This document shows positions 1-6,057 of a stretch of 7,641 bases of DNA, piece by piece. Numbering within the stretch: position 1 is the stretch's first letter; each line of letters begins with the position of its first letter. Location: assembly GCA_947036475.1 (NCBI GenBank), contig CAMQRG010000097.1, forward strand, positions 1-7,641. Reading direction: 5' to 3'. Position numbers and translations under genes: made by a program. The notes under the pieces are model-generated. The model was not told the DNA's origin and searched no databases. It saw only the letters and a list, made by a program, of their open reading frames with translations. Source of the stretch: an uncultured Clostridia bacterium (GTDB lineage Bacteria > Bacillota > Clostridia > Lachnospirales > Anaerotignaceae).

Positions 1-557
1 TTGGCACTGGTAATGCCGCCACTGCGCTTTCCGCCGTACTGGGACGGAAAATAGAAATGACTCTGCCTGAAGTAAAGCTGGTAGGCTTTGATAAGGCAAT
101 TGAGGAACTGGGCGGCCCGGAGAAAATCGTCGTGGGTGTTTTGACAGAAATCAGCGGCGAGGTCAACGGTATTATGCTCTTCCTGCAAAATATGGAGTTT
201 ATCAATATCGTTCTGGAAACGCTGCTGCAAAAGAAAATCAATGATTTCCAGGAAATCGACAGTCTGGATATCTCCGCGATGACAGAGGTTGGCAATATTA
301 TTATATCTTCTTATGTAAATGCCATGTCCGATTTGACTGGAATCAAAATGCAGCTTTCTGTGCCCTCTATTTCCATGAATATGCTGGGCGGCATCATGAA
401 TGTACCGATGACGATGTACGGCTATACAATGGATAAACTGATGACGATAAACGGCACGTTCAAATGTGATGATGAAGAAGTATACAGCCGTCTGCTGATG
501 CTTCCCGACGTAGAATCTTTGGTATATATTATGAAGAAACTGGGTGTTGCAAATTGA
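1..557 (+). CDS. cheC: CheY-P phosphatase CheC, 5'-truncated by the window edge
   Basis: The reading frame is open from base 3 to the TGA at 555-557, giving 184 visible residues; CheC proteins are about 200-210 aa, so roughly 20-25 residues are missing. The frame opens with GTGNAATALSAVLGRKIEM, matching the conserved segment just after the first ExxN active site of CheC, which therefore lies outside the window. The second ExxN site is present as EVGN (codons at 285-296; visible residues E95 and N98), followed by SSYVNAMSDLTG. Two such sites distinguish CheC from single-site relatives. In Bacillus-type chemotaxis CheC dephosphorylates CheY-P and is stimulated by binding CheD, which is encoded next and overlaps this stop codon. 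An internal ATG at 57 would give a 166-aa product, but homology clearly extends upstream of it, so it is not the start. Confidence 0.9.
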   Translation, partial: GTGNAATALSAVLGRKIEMTLPEVKLVGFDKAIEELGGPEKIVVGVLTEISGEVNGIMLFLQNMEFINIVLETLLQKKINDFQEIDSLDISAMTEVGNIIISSYVNAMSDLTGIKMQLSVPSISMNMLGGIMNVPMTMYGYTMDKLMTINGTFKCDDEEVYSRLLMLPDVESLVYIMKKLGVAN

Positions 558-1039
558 ACAATAAGCAGTACGTTGTCGGCATTGCCGATATGAAGATGTG
601 CAGGGCGCCGGGGGTCCTGGTGACATACGCATTAGGCTCCTGCATCGGAATCTGTCTTTATGACAATGTAATCAAGCTGGCGGCTATGGTACATATCATG
701 CTGCCTGCCGCGCAGGGAGCTGACATGAATAATGTATATAAATTCGCGGATAGCGGCGTGCGCGAAGCTGTGCGGAAGATGACGGCATTCGGCGCGGTGA
801 AATCCCGCATGACCTGCAAAATTGCGGGCGGCGCGAAGATGTTTGAAACATTCAATAATGCGGAGTGGGGGAATATCGGCGAAAGAAATATCAAAAGCGT
901 GAAAGAGGCTCTGCGACGGGAGGGTATACGCCTTTTGAAAGAGGACTGCGGCGCAAACTATGCACGCACGCTCTACTTTGACGCGGCGACGGGCATCGCT
1001 ACCGTAAAGGCGTTTGGCCATCCGGAATCCAAGATGTAA
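554..1039 (+). CDS. cheD: Chemoreceptor glutamine deamidase CheD
   Basis: This 161-aa protein has the CheD catalytic arrangement in TYALGSCIGICLYD and the following AMVHIMLP: Thr24, Cys30 and His47. The T-6-C-17-H spacing is that of the characterised Thermotoga enzyme (T21, C27, H44). A central AGGAKMFE segment is also typical. CheD deamidates glutamines on methyl-accepting chemotaxis receptors and binds CheC, linking receptor adaptation to CheY-P level. The start is inferred to be TTG at 554, overlapping the cheC stop as TTGA. It gives the N-terminus YVVGIADMKMCRAPG, which fits the family; the first in-frame ATG (residue 13) would remove conserved sequence. No strong ribosome binding site precedes the TTG, so translational coupling to cheC is likely. 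Alternative starts cannot be excluded, but the function is secure. Confidence 0.93.
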   Translation: MNNKQYVVGIADMKMCRAPGVLVTYALGSCIGICLYDNVIKLAAMVHIMLPAAQGADMNNVYKFADSGVREAVRKMTAFGAVKSRMTCKIAGGAKMFETFNNAEWGNIGERNIKSVKEALRREGIRLLKEDCGANYARTLYFDAATGIATVKAFGHPESKM

Positions 1040-1090
1040 AATTTTTGCGGGAAAAGTCATAAATTCCCCAATATTTGTTTTCTGATGCAT

Positions 1091-1144
1091 GGAAGCGCAG
1101 GGGAAACAGCTTCCGGCAGAGGCATTTCAGACGCATGGAATGCG
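1091..1144. repeat. Two small adjacent hairpins in the cheD-cheV gap
   Basis: GGAAGC at 1091-1096 pairs with GCTTCC at 1109-1114. Just downstream CGCAT at 1132-1136 pairs with ATGCG at 1140-1144 around a GGA loop. No T-run follows either, so they are not convincing terminators. With the larger palindrome at 1154-1223 they make most of the 223-bp gap between cheD and cheV structured. A weak GGGAA/TTCCC hairpin (1049-1053/1064-1068) right after cheD is the only candidate for a cheD terminator, and it is poor. I see no convincing promoter in this gap. Confidence 0.4.
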
Positions 1145-1153
1145 GCTGGAATA

Positions 1154-1223
1154 AAAGTTTTTGCCCCGCTTTTTCAAAAAGCGGGCGGGGTCTGGGGCAA
1201 AACCCCAGGGTCTTAAAGTTTTT
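1154..1223 (+). repeat. Palindromic intergenic element, copy 1 (upstream of cheV)
   Basis: This element contains a near-perfect 21-bp palindrome: CCCGCTTTTT (1165-1174), one C, then AAAAAGCGGG (1176-1185). A second hairpin follows: CTGGGG (1192-1197), CAAAA loop, CCCCAG (1203-1208). A third, competing pairing exists between TTTTGCCCC (1159-1167) and GGGGCAAAA (1194-1202). The unit is bounded by a direct repeat AAAGTTTTT at 1154-1162 and 1215-1223. A related tail, with the same loop-stem architecture followed by GGTCTT, recurs upstream of livH at 6566-6587. It ends about 40 bases before the cheV start, so it could be transcribed as leader RNA. Whether it is a dispersed repeat, an attenuator or both is inference. 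Confidence 0.7.
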
Positions 1224-1262
1224 CATTTGTAAGCTGGTGTATTATGAGGAGGTTTTGCAGGA

Positions 1263-2195
1263 ATGAAAAAAAAGGTGGAAAATAACGGCATTCTGCTCGA
1301 AACGGGAACCAATGAAATAGAAATCATGCAATTTACGATTGATAATATTCTTTACGGCATTAACGTTGCCAAGGTAAAGGAAATCATTCGTTCGGAACCG
1401 GTGAAACCCATGCCTCATGTGCATCCGGCGGTAGAAGGTATTTTCAAACCCAGAGATGTGCTGATTACTGTGGTTGACCTGCCGTATTATGTGACAGATG
1501 AACATCTCGAAAAAAGCGAAAAGGATCTTTTTATTATTACGAATTTCAATAACCTGCATGTCGCATTCCGCGTGCATACGGTCGTTGGCATCAGCCGCCT
1601 TTCCTGGAAGGATATTTCCAAACCGGATAAGACGGTTGCCGGCGGCGATGAGGGCATTGCAACGGGCATTGCGCAGTGCGGCGGGGAGCTGGTAACAATA
1701 CTGGATTTCGAGAAAATCGTAGCGGAGATTGCGCCGGAAACTTCTATCCAGATCTCCGAAATCGAAAAACTCGGTCCCCGCAGCAGAAACAGCAGCCCTA
1801 TCGTTTTGGCGGAGGATTCCATTCTGCTTGCCAAAATCATTCGCGAGGCTCTTGTGAAGGCGGGCTATGTGAATATTGAAAAATTTGATAATGGGCAGGA
1901 AGCATGGGATTACCTTTCCAAGATTGCCGAGCGCGCCGAGGATATTAGCAAGGAAGTTGCCCTGCTTATCACCGACATTGAAATGCCGGAGATGGACGGG
2001 CACAGGCTGACAAAGCTGGTAAAGAGCAATTCCCGATTGAAGAATATACCTGTTATCATCTTCTCCTCCCTGATTACGCCTGAAATGGAGCTGAAAGGGA
2101 AGGAAGTTGGTGCGGACGAACAGCTGACAAAGCCGGAAATCGGGCACCTGGTATCAGTTATGGATCATCTGCTGCATTACGAGCAGCAGGATTAA
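1263..2195 (+). CDS. cheV: Chemotaxis coupling protein CheV (CheW domain plus response receiver)
   Basis: This 310-aa protein has the usual CheV length and domain order. Residues about 15-165 form a CheW-like domain (ITVVDLPYY at 68-76 and ITGIAQ-type C-terminal segment ending LVTILDFEKI). Residues about 178-306 form a receiver domain: acidic pocket E184-D185 in VLAEDS, phospho-acceptor D238 in ITDIEMPEMDG, S268/S269 in the FSS switch position, and K290 in LTKPE. CheV docks the CheA kinase to chemoreceptors, and its phosphorylation by CheA contributes to adaptation. The ATG at 1263 is preceded by AGGAGG at 1247-1252 with a 10-base spacer. It follows cheD after a 223-bp palindromic gap and precedes the EAL-HDOD gene by 53 bp, probably in one transcript with it. 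The two domain signatures make the call firm. Confidence 0.93.
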   Translation: MKKKVENNGILLETGTNEIEIMQFTIDNILYGINVAKVKEIIRSEPVKPMPHVHPAVEGIFKPRDVLITVVDLPYYVTDEHLEKSEKDLFIITNFNNLHVAFRVHTVVGISRLSWKDISKPDKTVAGGDEGIATGIAQCGGELVTILDFEKIVAEIAPETSIQISEIEKLGPRSRNSSPIVLAEDSILLAKIIREALVKAGYVNIEKFDNGQEAWDYLSKIAERAEDISKEVALLITDIEMPEMDGHRLTKLVKSNSRLKNIPVIIFSSLITPEMELKGKEVGADEQLTKPEIGHLVSVMDHLLHYEQQD

Positions 2196-2248
2196 GCATT
2201 GGGAAAGCGGTTCGCTGCAGTTTCCAAAGTTAGGGAGAGGTGTTTTTT

Positions 2249-3517
2249 ATGCATAAGTATGTAGTAAAACAGCCCATTAAAACGGCAGACAACAAGCTGG
2301 TGGGCAATGAGCTGGTGTTTAATGTGGAAAACGAGATGTATAATCAAAACAGCGATTACAGCGCAGCGGAGACTATTTCTACGTTTCTGACGCAGAATAA
2401 TGATCGCATTGACCGTTCCACGCTCAATTTTATGACGTTTACGCCCAACCTTCTGTTTAAGAATATGCCGAAGATGTTCAAAGCAGACGAACTGGTTATC
2501 CAGATTGAGGACAACGTTATTGTGCATCCGTTTGCACAGAAAATGGTGCAGAAATACAAAGAAGCAGGTTACAAAATCGCTATCAATGATTTCCAGTTCC
2601 TGCCGCGGTATTTCGGCTTCATGGAATATACGGACTATATTAAAATCAATGTAAAAGTGGTTGAGCCGAACTCTGTGGACAATACACTGCGTATGGCAAA
2701 GGGCTTTGGCAAGAAATGTGTTGCAACAAATATTGACTCCAAGGAACTTTATGAGTTCGCGAAGAAATTCAATTTCGATATGTTTGAAGGACCGTATATC
2801 GCGGAAGCGTCTGTTGTGAAGGCAAATAAGGTGCATTATCTGCAAAGCAACTTCTTCCAGCTTCTGATTGCGGTAACGCGCGATATTCCTGATGTAGATG
2901 AAATTGAACAGATCATCGAAAGAGACGTTTCCCTGACTTACGAACTGCTGCGTATTGTAAACTCCGTACACTTCGCACTGCGGCATAAAACAGCTTCTGT
3001 ACAGCAGGCGATTGTCGTGCTGGGTATTGAACAGCTGAAAAAATGGGTATACCTGCTGAGCTTCAACAGTGAAAACGAGGGCAGCTCGGAAGATGTGCTC
3101 AAGATTTCCCTGATGCGCGCGATGTTCTGTTCCGATTTGATGGGCTATGCAAAGGATATGCCTATTACAAAATCTGAAGCGTACCTGATGGGCATGCTTT
3201 CCGCTATGGAGCTGATGGTAGATGCGACCATGGAGGAAATCATGGAACAGATTCCCGTAAACGAAGTTATCAAAGAGGCTCTGGTGAAGCACGAGGGCAA
3301 GTGCGGCATGCTTTGCGACCTTGTATTGAGCTACGAGCGTGCGGAATGGGATAAAATCAATAAATATGCGGAAGAATTGCAGATTCCGACAAACTCTATT
3401 GCACAGGTTTACTTCGACAGCGTGGAGAGTGTAAACGACATCTGGAACGAATTGCAGGAAAGCAGATTCCAGGAAGAAGAAGAAGGAGATGCGGAAGACG
3501 CGCTTTCCAAACTTTAA
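2249..3517 (+). CDS. EAL (degenerate)-HDOD domain signalling protein
   Basis: The 422-aa product starts MHKYVVKQPIKTADNKLVGN, the typical opening of YuxH-type EAL-HDOD proteins. Residues about 1-190 align with an EAL fold: E21 (in NELVF) and K132 (IKINV) persist, but the metal-binding DD pair is N113-D114 (INDFQ) and the glutamate expected in the AEKVET-like segment is replaced at T160 (ATNIDS). Cyclic-di-GMP hydrolysis is therefore unlikely. Residues about 201-395 are the HDOD half (DVSLTYELLRIVNS, then ASVQQAIVVLGIEQLKKWV), a protein-interaction/regulatory fold without hydrolase function. The tail is strongly acidic (QEEEEGDAEDALSKL). Start choice: ATG at 2249 has GGGAGAGG eight bases upstream; a GTG at 2240 lies inside that ribosome binding site. 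It ends with tandem stops TAA TAG. Position after cheV suggests a role in motility or taxis signalling, but no substrate or partner can be named. Confidence 0.85.
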   Translation: MHKYVVKQPIKTADNKLVGNELVFNVENEMYNQNSDYSAAETISTFLTQNNDRIDRSTLNFMTFTPNLLFKNMPKMFKADELVIQIEDNVIVHPFAQKMVQKYKEAGYKIAINDFQFLPRYFGFMEYTDYIKINVKVVEPNSVDNTLRMAKGFGKKCVATNIDSKELYEFAKKFNFDMFEGPYIAEASVVKANKVHYLQSNFFQLLIAVTRDIPDVDEIEQIIERDVSLTYELLRIVNSVHFALRHKTASVQQAIVVLGIEQLKKWVYLLSFNSENEGSSEDVLKISLMRAMFCSDLMGYAKDMPITKSEAYLMGMLSAMELMVDATMEEIMEQIPVNEVIKEALVKHEGKCGMLCDLVLSYERAEWDKINKYAEELQIPTNSIAQVYFDSVESVNDIWNELQESRFQEEEEGDAEDALSKL

Positions 3518-3535
3518 TAGAAAATATGACTTGGA

Positions 3536-3578
3536 GGCGGATTGGCTTAAGAATAGTTGATTTCTTAAGCCAAACGCC
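3536..3578. repeat. Hairpin element, copy A (upstream of the amidase)
   Basis: TTGGCTTAAGAA (3542-3553) pairs perfectly with TTCTTAAGCCAA (3562-3573) around an 8-base loop. An outer GGCG (3536-3539) pairs with CGCC (3575-3578) across a small asymmetric internal loop. No T-run follows, so it is not a normal terminator. The same GGCGG-N-TTG-CTTAAGAA...TTCTTA...CAA-CGCC plan occurs at 4472-4526, on the other side of the amidase gene. A 12-bp perfect palindrome ACGTTGCAACGT lies just downstream at 3591-3602. Confidence 0.75.
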
Positions 3579-3608
3579 GATGACGCTAATACGTTGCAAC
3601 GTCTGTAT

Positions 3609-3642
3609 GCAGGGACTGCATTGCTGCCCCTGCTTTTTGTTT
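3609..3642 (+). terminator. Intrinsic terminator after the EAL-HDOD gene
   Basis: GCAGGG (3609-3614) pairs with CCCTGC (3628-3633). An inner GCA/TGC pair (3618-3620 with 3625-3627) closes a TTGC loop. The stem is followed directly by TTTTTGTTT (3634-3642). It lies about 90 bases after the EAL-HDOD stop and would end the cheV/EAL-HDOD transcript, giving the amidase gene its own transcription unit. Confidence 0.6.
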
Positions 3643-3695
3643 GCGCAGAAACGAATTGCGCAGAGCGTTTTTTGGCAAGGTTTCCACACTTGTTT

Positions 3696-3703
3696 CATAC
3701 ATA
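3696..3703 (+). promoter_or_regulatory. Possible sporulation-type -10 element upstream of the amidase (weak)
   Basis: The sequence CATACATA resembles the sigma-E -10 consensus of Bacillus (CATACAnT) except at the last base. It lies about 30 bases before the amidase ATG, a plausible distance. No matching ATA-type -35 is seen at the expected spacing, and a vegetative promoter is not evident either (TTGGCA at 3672-3677 has a poor -10 partner). It is listed because cwlD of Bacillus is transcribed by sporulation sigma factors; the match could be chance. Confidence 0.2.
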
Positions 3704-3731
3704 TAGAAAAAATGAAAAAGGCGGGAAAACC

Positions 3732-4436
3732 ATGAAAGGACTATTTGCAAAAAGGGATTGGCTGTGCTGTGCAGGCTGCTTTTGCGCCATATGCCTGTGC
3801 CTTTGGACGGCAGCGGGGCGGCACGCGGAACCTGCCATGCTGCCTGTGGAACGGAAAATTGTGATACTGGACGCAGGGCATGGCGGCTGGGACCCGGGCA
3901 AAACCGGCAGCACGAATTATGCGGACGAAAAAACGCTGAATCTGGCAGTCGTTGAGAAATTGCAGGGCTATCTGGAGCAGTCCGGTGCGACAGTGTATCT
4001 GACGCGGGATACCGATGAAGCACTGGGCGGCGGCAAGCGGGAGGATATGGCGGAGCGTAAAAGGATTGCCAACGAGAGCGGGGCGGATATTCTGGTAAGC
4101 ATACATCAGAACGCGTTTCCATCTGCGAGGGCCAAAGGCGCACAGGTATTTTACCATAAAAACAGCGATGCGGCGAAACAGCTGGCGGAGTGTTTGCAGG
4201 AAAGCCTGCGGGAACGGCTGGACGGCGGAAACAGCCGGCAGGCAAAGGAAAATGCCGATTACTACATACTGCGGAAAACAGAGCTCCCTGCGGCGATTGT
4301 GGAATGTGGGTTCCTTTCCAACAGGGAGGAGGAAGCTCTGCTGAATGATGAAAGCTACCAGGATAAACTGGCGTGGGCAATCTACTGCGGCATATCGGAT
4401 TACTTTGAGCAGGACAACGATGGTACTGCGGCGTAA
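3732..4436 (+). CDS. cwlD: N-acetylmuramoyl-L-alanine amidase, CwlD type, membrane-anchored
   Basis: The product is 234 aa, close to Bacillus CwlD (about 237 aa). A short basic N-terminus is followed by one hydrophobic segment (residues about 10-28), probably an uncleaved anchor. An Amidase_3 catalytic domain fills the rest: H50 in ILDAGHGGWDPG, E66 in DEKTLNLAV and H125 in VSIHQNA are the expected zinc ligands, with catalytic E191 in AIVECGFLSN. The enzyme would cut the bond between N-acetylmuramic acid and L-alanine of peptidoglycan outside the membrane. In spore-formers CwlD starts formation of muramic-delta-lactam in spore cortex, but other small Amidase_3 enzymes act in growth, so the role is inferred from length and layout. 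The ATG at 3732 is preceded by a modest AGGCGGG. The frame stays open upstream to 3594, but that part crosses a terminator and is not family-like. Odd: six cysteines in residues 12-23. Confidence 0.85.
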   Translation: MKGLFAKRDWLCCAGCFCAICLCLWTAAGRHAEPAMLPVERKIVILDAGHGGWDPGKTGSTNYADEKTLNLAVVEKLQGYLEQSGATVYLTRDTDEALGGGKREDMAERKRIANESGADILVSIHQNAFPSARAKGAQVFYHKNSDAAKQLAECLQESLRERLDGGNSRQAKENADYYILRKTELPAAIVECGFLSNREEEALLNDESYQDKLAWAIYCGISDYFEQDNDGTAA

Positions 4437-4452
4437 CAGAGAAAAAGGATAT

Positions 4453-4547
4453 CAGACGTTAGCTGTTATGAGGCGGCTTGACTTAAGAAAACATATTGTT
4501 CCTTTTGGGTTTCTTACGTCAACGCCCACAGCTGATGTCTGTTTTTT
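4453..4547 (+). terminator. Long strong intrinsic terminator after the amidase
   Basis: A 14-bp base stem pairs CAGACGTTAGCTGT (4453-4466) with ACAGCTGATGTCTG (4528-4541), with two G-U pairs as RNA. It is followed at once by six Ts (4542-4547). Inside the stem sits a second long stem (4472-4526), so the whole RNA arm is about 90 nt. The G-U pairs make it a better hairpin on the + strand transcript. It starts 16 bases after the amidase stop and should separate that gene from livK. Confidence 0.85.
4472..4526. repeat. Hairpin element, copy B (downstream of the amidase)
   Basis: GGCG (4472-4475) pairs with CGCC (4523-4526), TTGAC (4478-4482) with GTCAA (4518-4522), and TAAGAAA (4484-4490) with TTTCTTA (4510-4516), with one T/C mismatch. 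The loop is about 19 bases. Arm sequence and architecture match copy A at 3536-3578 (both begin GGCGG, contain CTTAAGAA, and close with CAA plus CGCC). Here the element forms the upper part of the amidase terminator. Confidence 0.7.
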
Positions 4548-4659
4548 ATTGGGATTCCGAAATATTGTGCAGATAGGCTGTGGCAGGCGGAAAACTGTAT
4601 TTTTCGTCAAACAATCTGCTTTTTCCACATCAAATTGAGAAAAACAGCCGCTTCGCGTA

Positions 4660-4688
4660 TTGCGCATCGGGCGAAATTATGGTATATT
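4660..4688 (+). promoter_or_regulatory. Candidate vegetative promoter for livK
   Basis: TTGCGC (4660-4665) and TATATT (4683-4688) are separated by 17 bases. The -10 matches five of six consensus positions, the -35 three of six plus correct spacing. Transcription would begin near 4695, leaving about 120 bases of leader before livK. An alternative pair, TTGAGA (4635-4640) with TATTGC (4658-4663), has a weaker -10. Confidence 0.45.
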
Positions 4689-4695
4689 CATACCA
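4680..4695. promoter_or_regulatory. Inverted repeat over the livK -10 region, possible operator
   Basis: TGGTAT (4680-4685), ATTC, ATACCA (4690-4695) is a perfect 6-bp inverted repeat. It spans the predicted -10 and start point. A dimeric repressor bound here would block transcription. No regulator gene is in the window, and a short AT-rich inverted repeat can occur by chance. Confidence 0.3.
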
Positions 4696-4819
4696 GCGGC
4701 GGAAAGCATCTGTCTGCTCAGAATGGACATTTGAGCGAGGCACCGCGCTTTATACAACGACATCGCTTTTCCGGATAAGATGCTGTTCCGGGAGGACTTT
4801 TTTGGGAGGTTTTATGGAT

Positions 4820-6055
4820 ATGAAGAAAGTATTTGCATTGGCTTTGGCCTCTGTTATGACGCTTTCCCTTGCAGCCTGCGGCGGCAATGACGCACAGGGC
4901 GGAGCAGGCAACGAAGGCGGCGCGGCAGCGGGTACTGCGATTTCCGGCGACACAATCAGCATTGGCGTATTTGAGCCTACAACGGGCGAAAACGGCGGCG
5001 GCGGCATGCAGGAAGTTCTGGGCATCCGTTACGCAAATCAGGTTGCGCCTACGGTTGACATCAATGGTACAACGTATAACATTAAGCTGGTAGAAGTAGA
5101 TAACCAGTCCGACAAGACAGCGGCTGTTACAGCGGCACAGTCCCTCATCAGCTCCGGCGTTGTGGGCGTTATTGGTTCTTACGGCTCCGGCGTTGCGATT
5201 GCCGCGGGTCAGACATTCGCGGACGCGGCTGTTCCGGCTATCGGCTGCTCCTGCACAAACCCTCAGGTAACACTGGGCAATGATTTCTATTTCCGCACAT
5301 GTTTCCTTGACCCCTTCCAGGGTACGGTAATGGCATCTTATGCGATTGACCAGGGCTACCAGACAGCAGCTTTGATCAGCCAGAACGGTGATGACTATTC
5401 CACAGGTCTTGCGGCATTCTTCAAACAGGCGTTTGAAGGCATGGGCGGCACGATTGTTGCAGATGAAACATACCAGACGAATGAATCCGATTTCAATGCG
5501 ATTCTGACATCTGTAAAAACAGCAAACCCTGACTGCGTATTTATTCCTTCTTCTATCGCTACGGCTACGCTGATTCTGCCTCAGGCGAAAGCAAACGGCA
5601 TTACAGCGCAGATTATCGCAAGTGATACATGGGAAAACGAATCCATCATCAAGGCTGCGGGCGACGCGGCAGAAGGCGTTGCGTTCTCTACATTCTTTGA
5701 CGAGAATGACGAAGCGAACCCCATCGCGAAGGAATTTGTAACAGGCTTCAAGGAATACCTGAACAGCGACCCTCAGAACCTGACGCTGAACGGCGGTACA
5801 GACGGCGTTGCGGCAGTATCCGCGCTGGGCTATGATGCATATATGGCAATGTACAACGCACTGCAGGCACTGGACGGCACAGAAGGCGAACTGACAAGCG
5901 TTTCTGTACGTGACGCGCTGGTAAACGTTGCGTTTGATGGCGTTACAGGCTCTATCTCTTTCGATGAAAACGGTGACGCGAAGAAAAACATTGCGTACAT
6001 CAAGCAGGTGAAGGACGGCAAGTTCGAGTTCCTGAAAACACAGTCTGCTGAGTAA
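4820..6055 (+). CDS. livK: Branched-chain amino acid type ABC transporter, solute-binding lipoprotein
   Basis: The product is 411 aa. It begins with a lipoprotein signal peptide (MKKVFALALASVMTLSLAAC): basic start, hydrophobic core and lipobox LAAC with lipidated Cys20. A Gly/Ala-rich linker of about 20 residues follows. The rest is a type 1 periplasmic-binding fold of the Peripla_BP_6/LivJ-LivK kind: ISIGVFEPTTGENGG, VEVDNQSDKTAAVTAAQSLI, VVGVIGSYGSGVAIAAG, AALISQNGDDYSTGLAAFF and an ALGYDAYMAMYNAL segment. It would capture the substrate outside the membrane and deliver it to the LivH/LivM permeases encoded downstream. Leu/Ile/Val is the family default, but related proteins bind other amides or amino acids, so the substrate is open. 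Start choice: GGGAGG at 4804-4809 is 10 bases before ATG 4820 but only 4 before an in-frame ATG at 4814, which would add Met-Asp. The 567-bp gap before livH is unusual. Confidence 0.88.
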   Translation: MKKVFALALASVMTLSLAACGGNDAQGGAGNEGGAAAGTAISGDTISIGVFEPTTGENGGGGMQEVLGIRYANQVAPTVDINGTTYNIKLVEVDNQSDKTAAVTAAQSLISSGVVGVIGSYGSGVAIAAGQTFADAAVPAIGCSCTNPQVTLGNDFYFRTCFLDPFQGTVMASYAIDQGYQTAALISQNGDDYSTGLAAFFKQAFEGMGGTIVADETYQTNESDFNAILTSVKTANPDCVFIPSSIATATLILPQAKANGITAQIIASDTWENESIIKAAGDAAEGVAFSTFFDENDEANPIAKEFVTGFKEYLNSDPQNLTLNGGTDGVAAVSALGYDAYMAMYNALQALDGTEGELTSVSVRDALVNVAFDGVTGSISFDENGDAKKNIAYIKQVKDGKFEFLKTQSAE

Positions 6056-6057
6056 TC

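Noticed and set aside
1242..2147. 301-codon open frame on the - strand opposite cheV
   Set aside because: It lies wholly antisense to a well-supported CheV gene, its translation is rich in His/Arg/Phe with no domain signature, and it has no ribosome binding site of note.
2192..3292. 366-codon open frame on the - strand opposite the EAL-HDOD gene
   Set aside because: Antisense shadow with improbable His/Cys/Phe-rich composition; the + strand has clear domains and a good ribosome binding site.
3594..3731. 46-codon upstream extension of the amidase frame
   Set aside because: It begins inside a palindrome, crosses the terminator at 3609-3642, and adds sequence unlike the family; the ATG at 3732 gives normal CwlD length and an N-terminal anchor.
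3586..4380. 264-codon open frame on the - strand opposite the amidase
   Set aside because: Pro/Ser/Arg/Cys-rich translation typical of antisense frames in GC-rich genes; it also runs through a terminator.
4580..4819. 80-codon upstream extension of the livK frame
   Set aside because: The lipoprotein signal peptide must be N-terminal, and the strong GGGAGG at 4804-4809 points to the later ATG.
4551..4819. T-box, tRNA or known amino acid riboswitch before livK
   Set aside because: I looked for T-box-like conserved motifs, a cloverleaf and a terminator/antiterminator pair directly before livK and found none; the only strong terminator belongs to the amidase gene upstream of the putative promoter.
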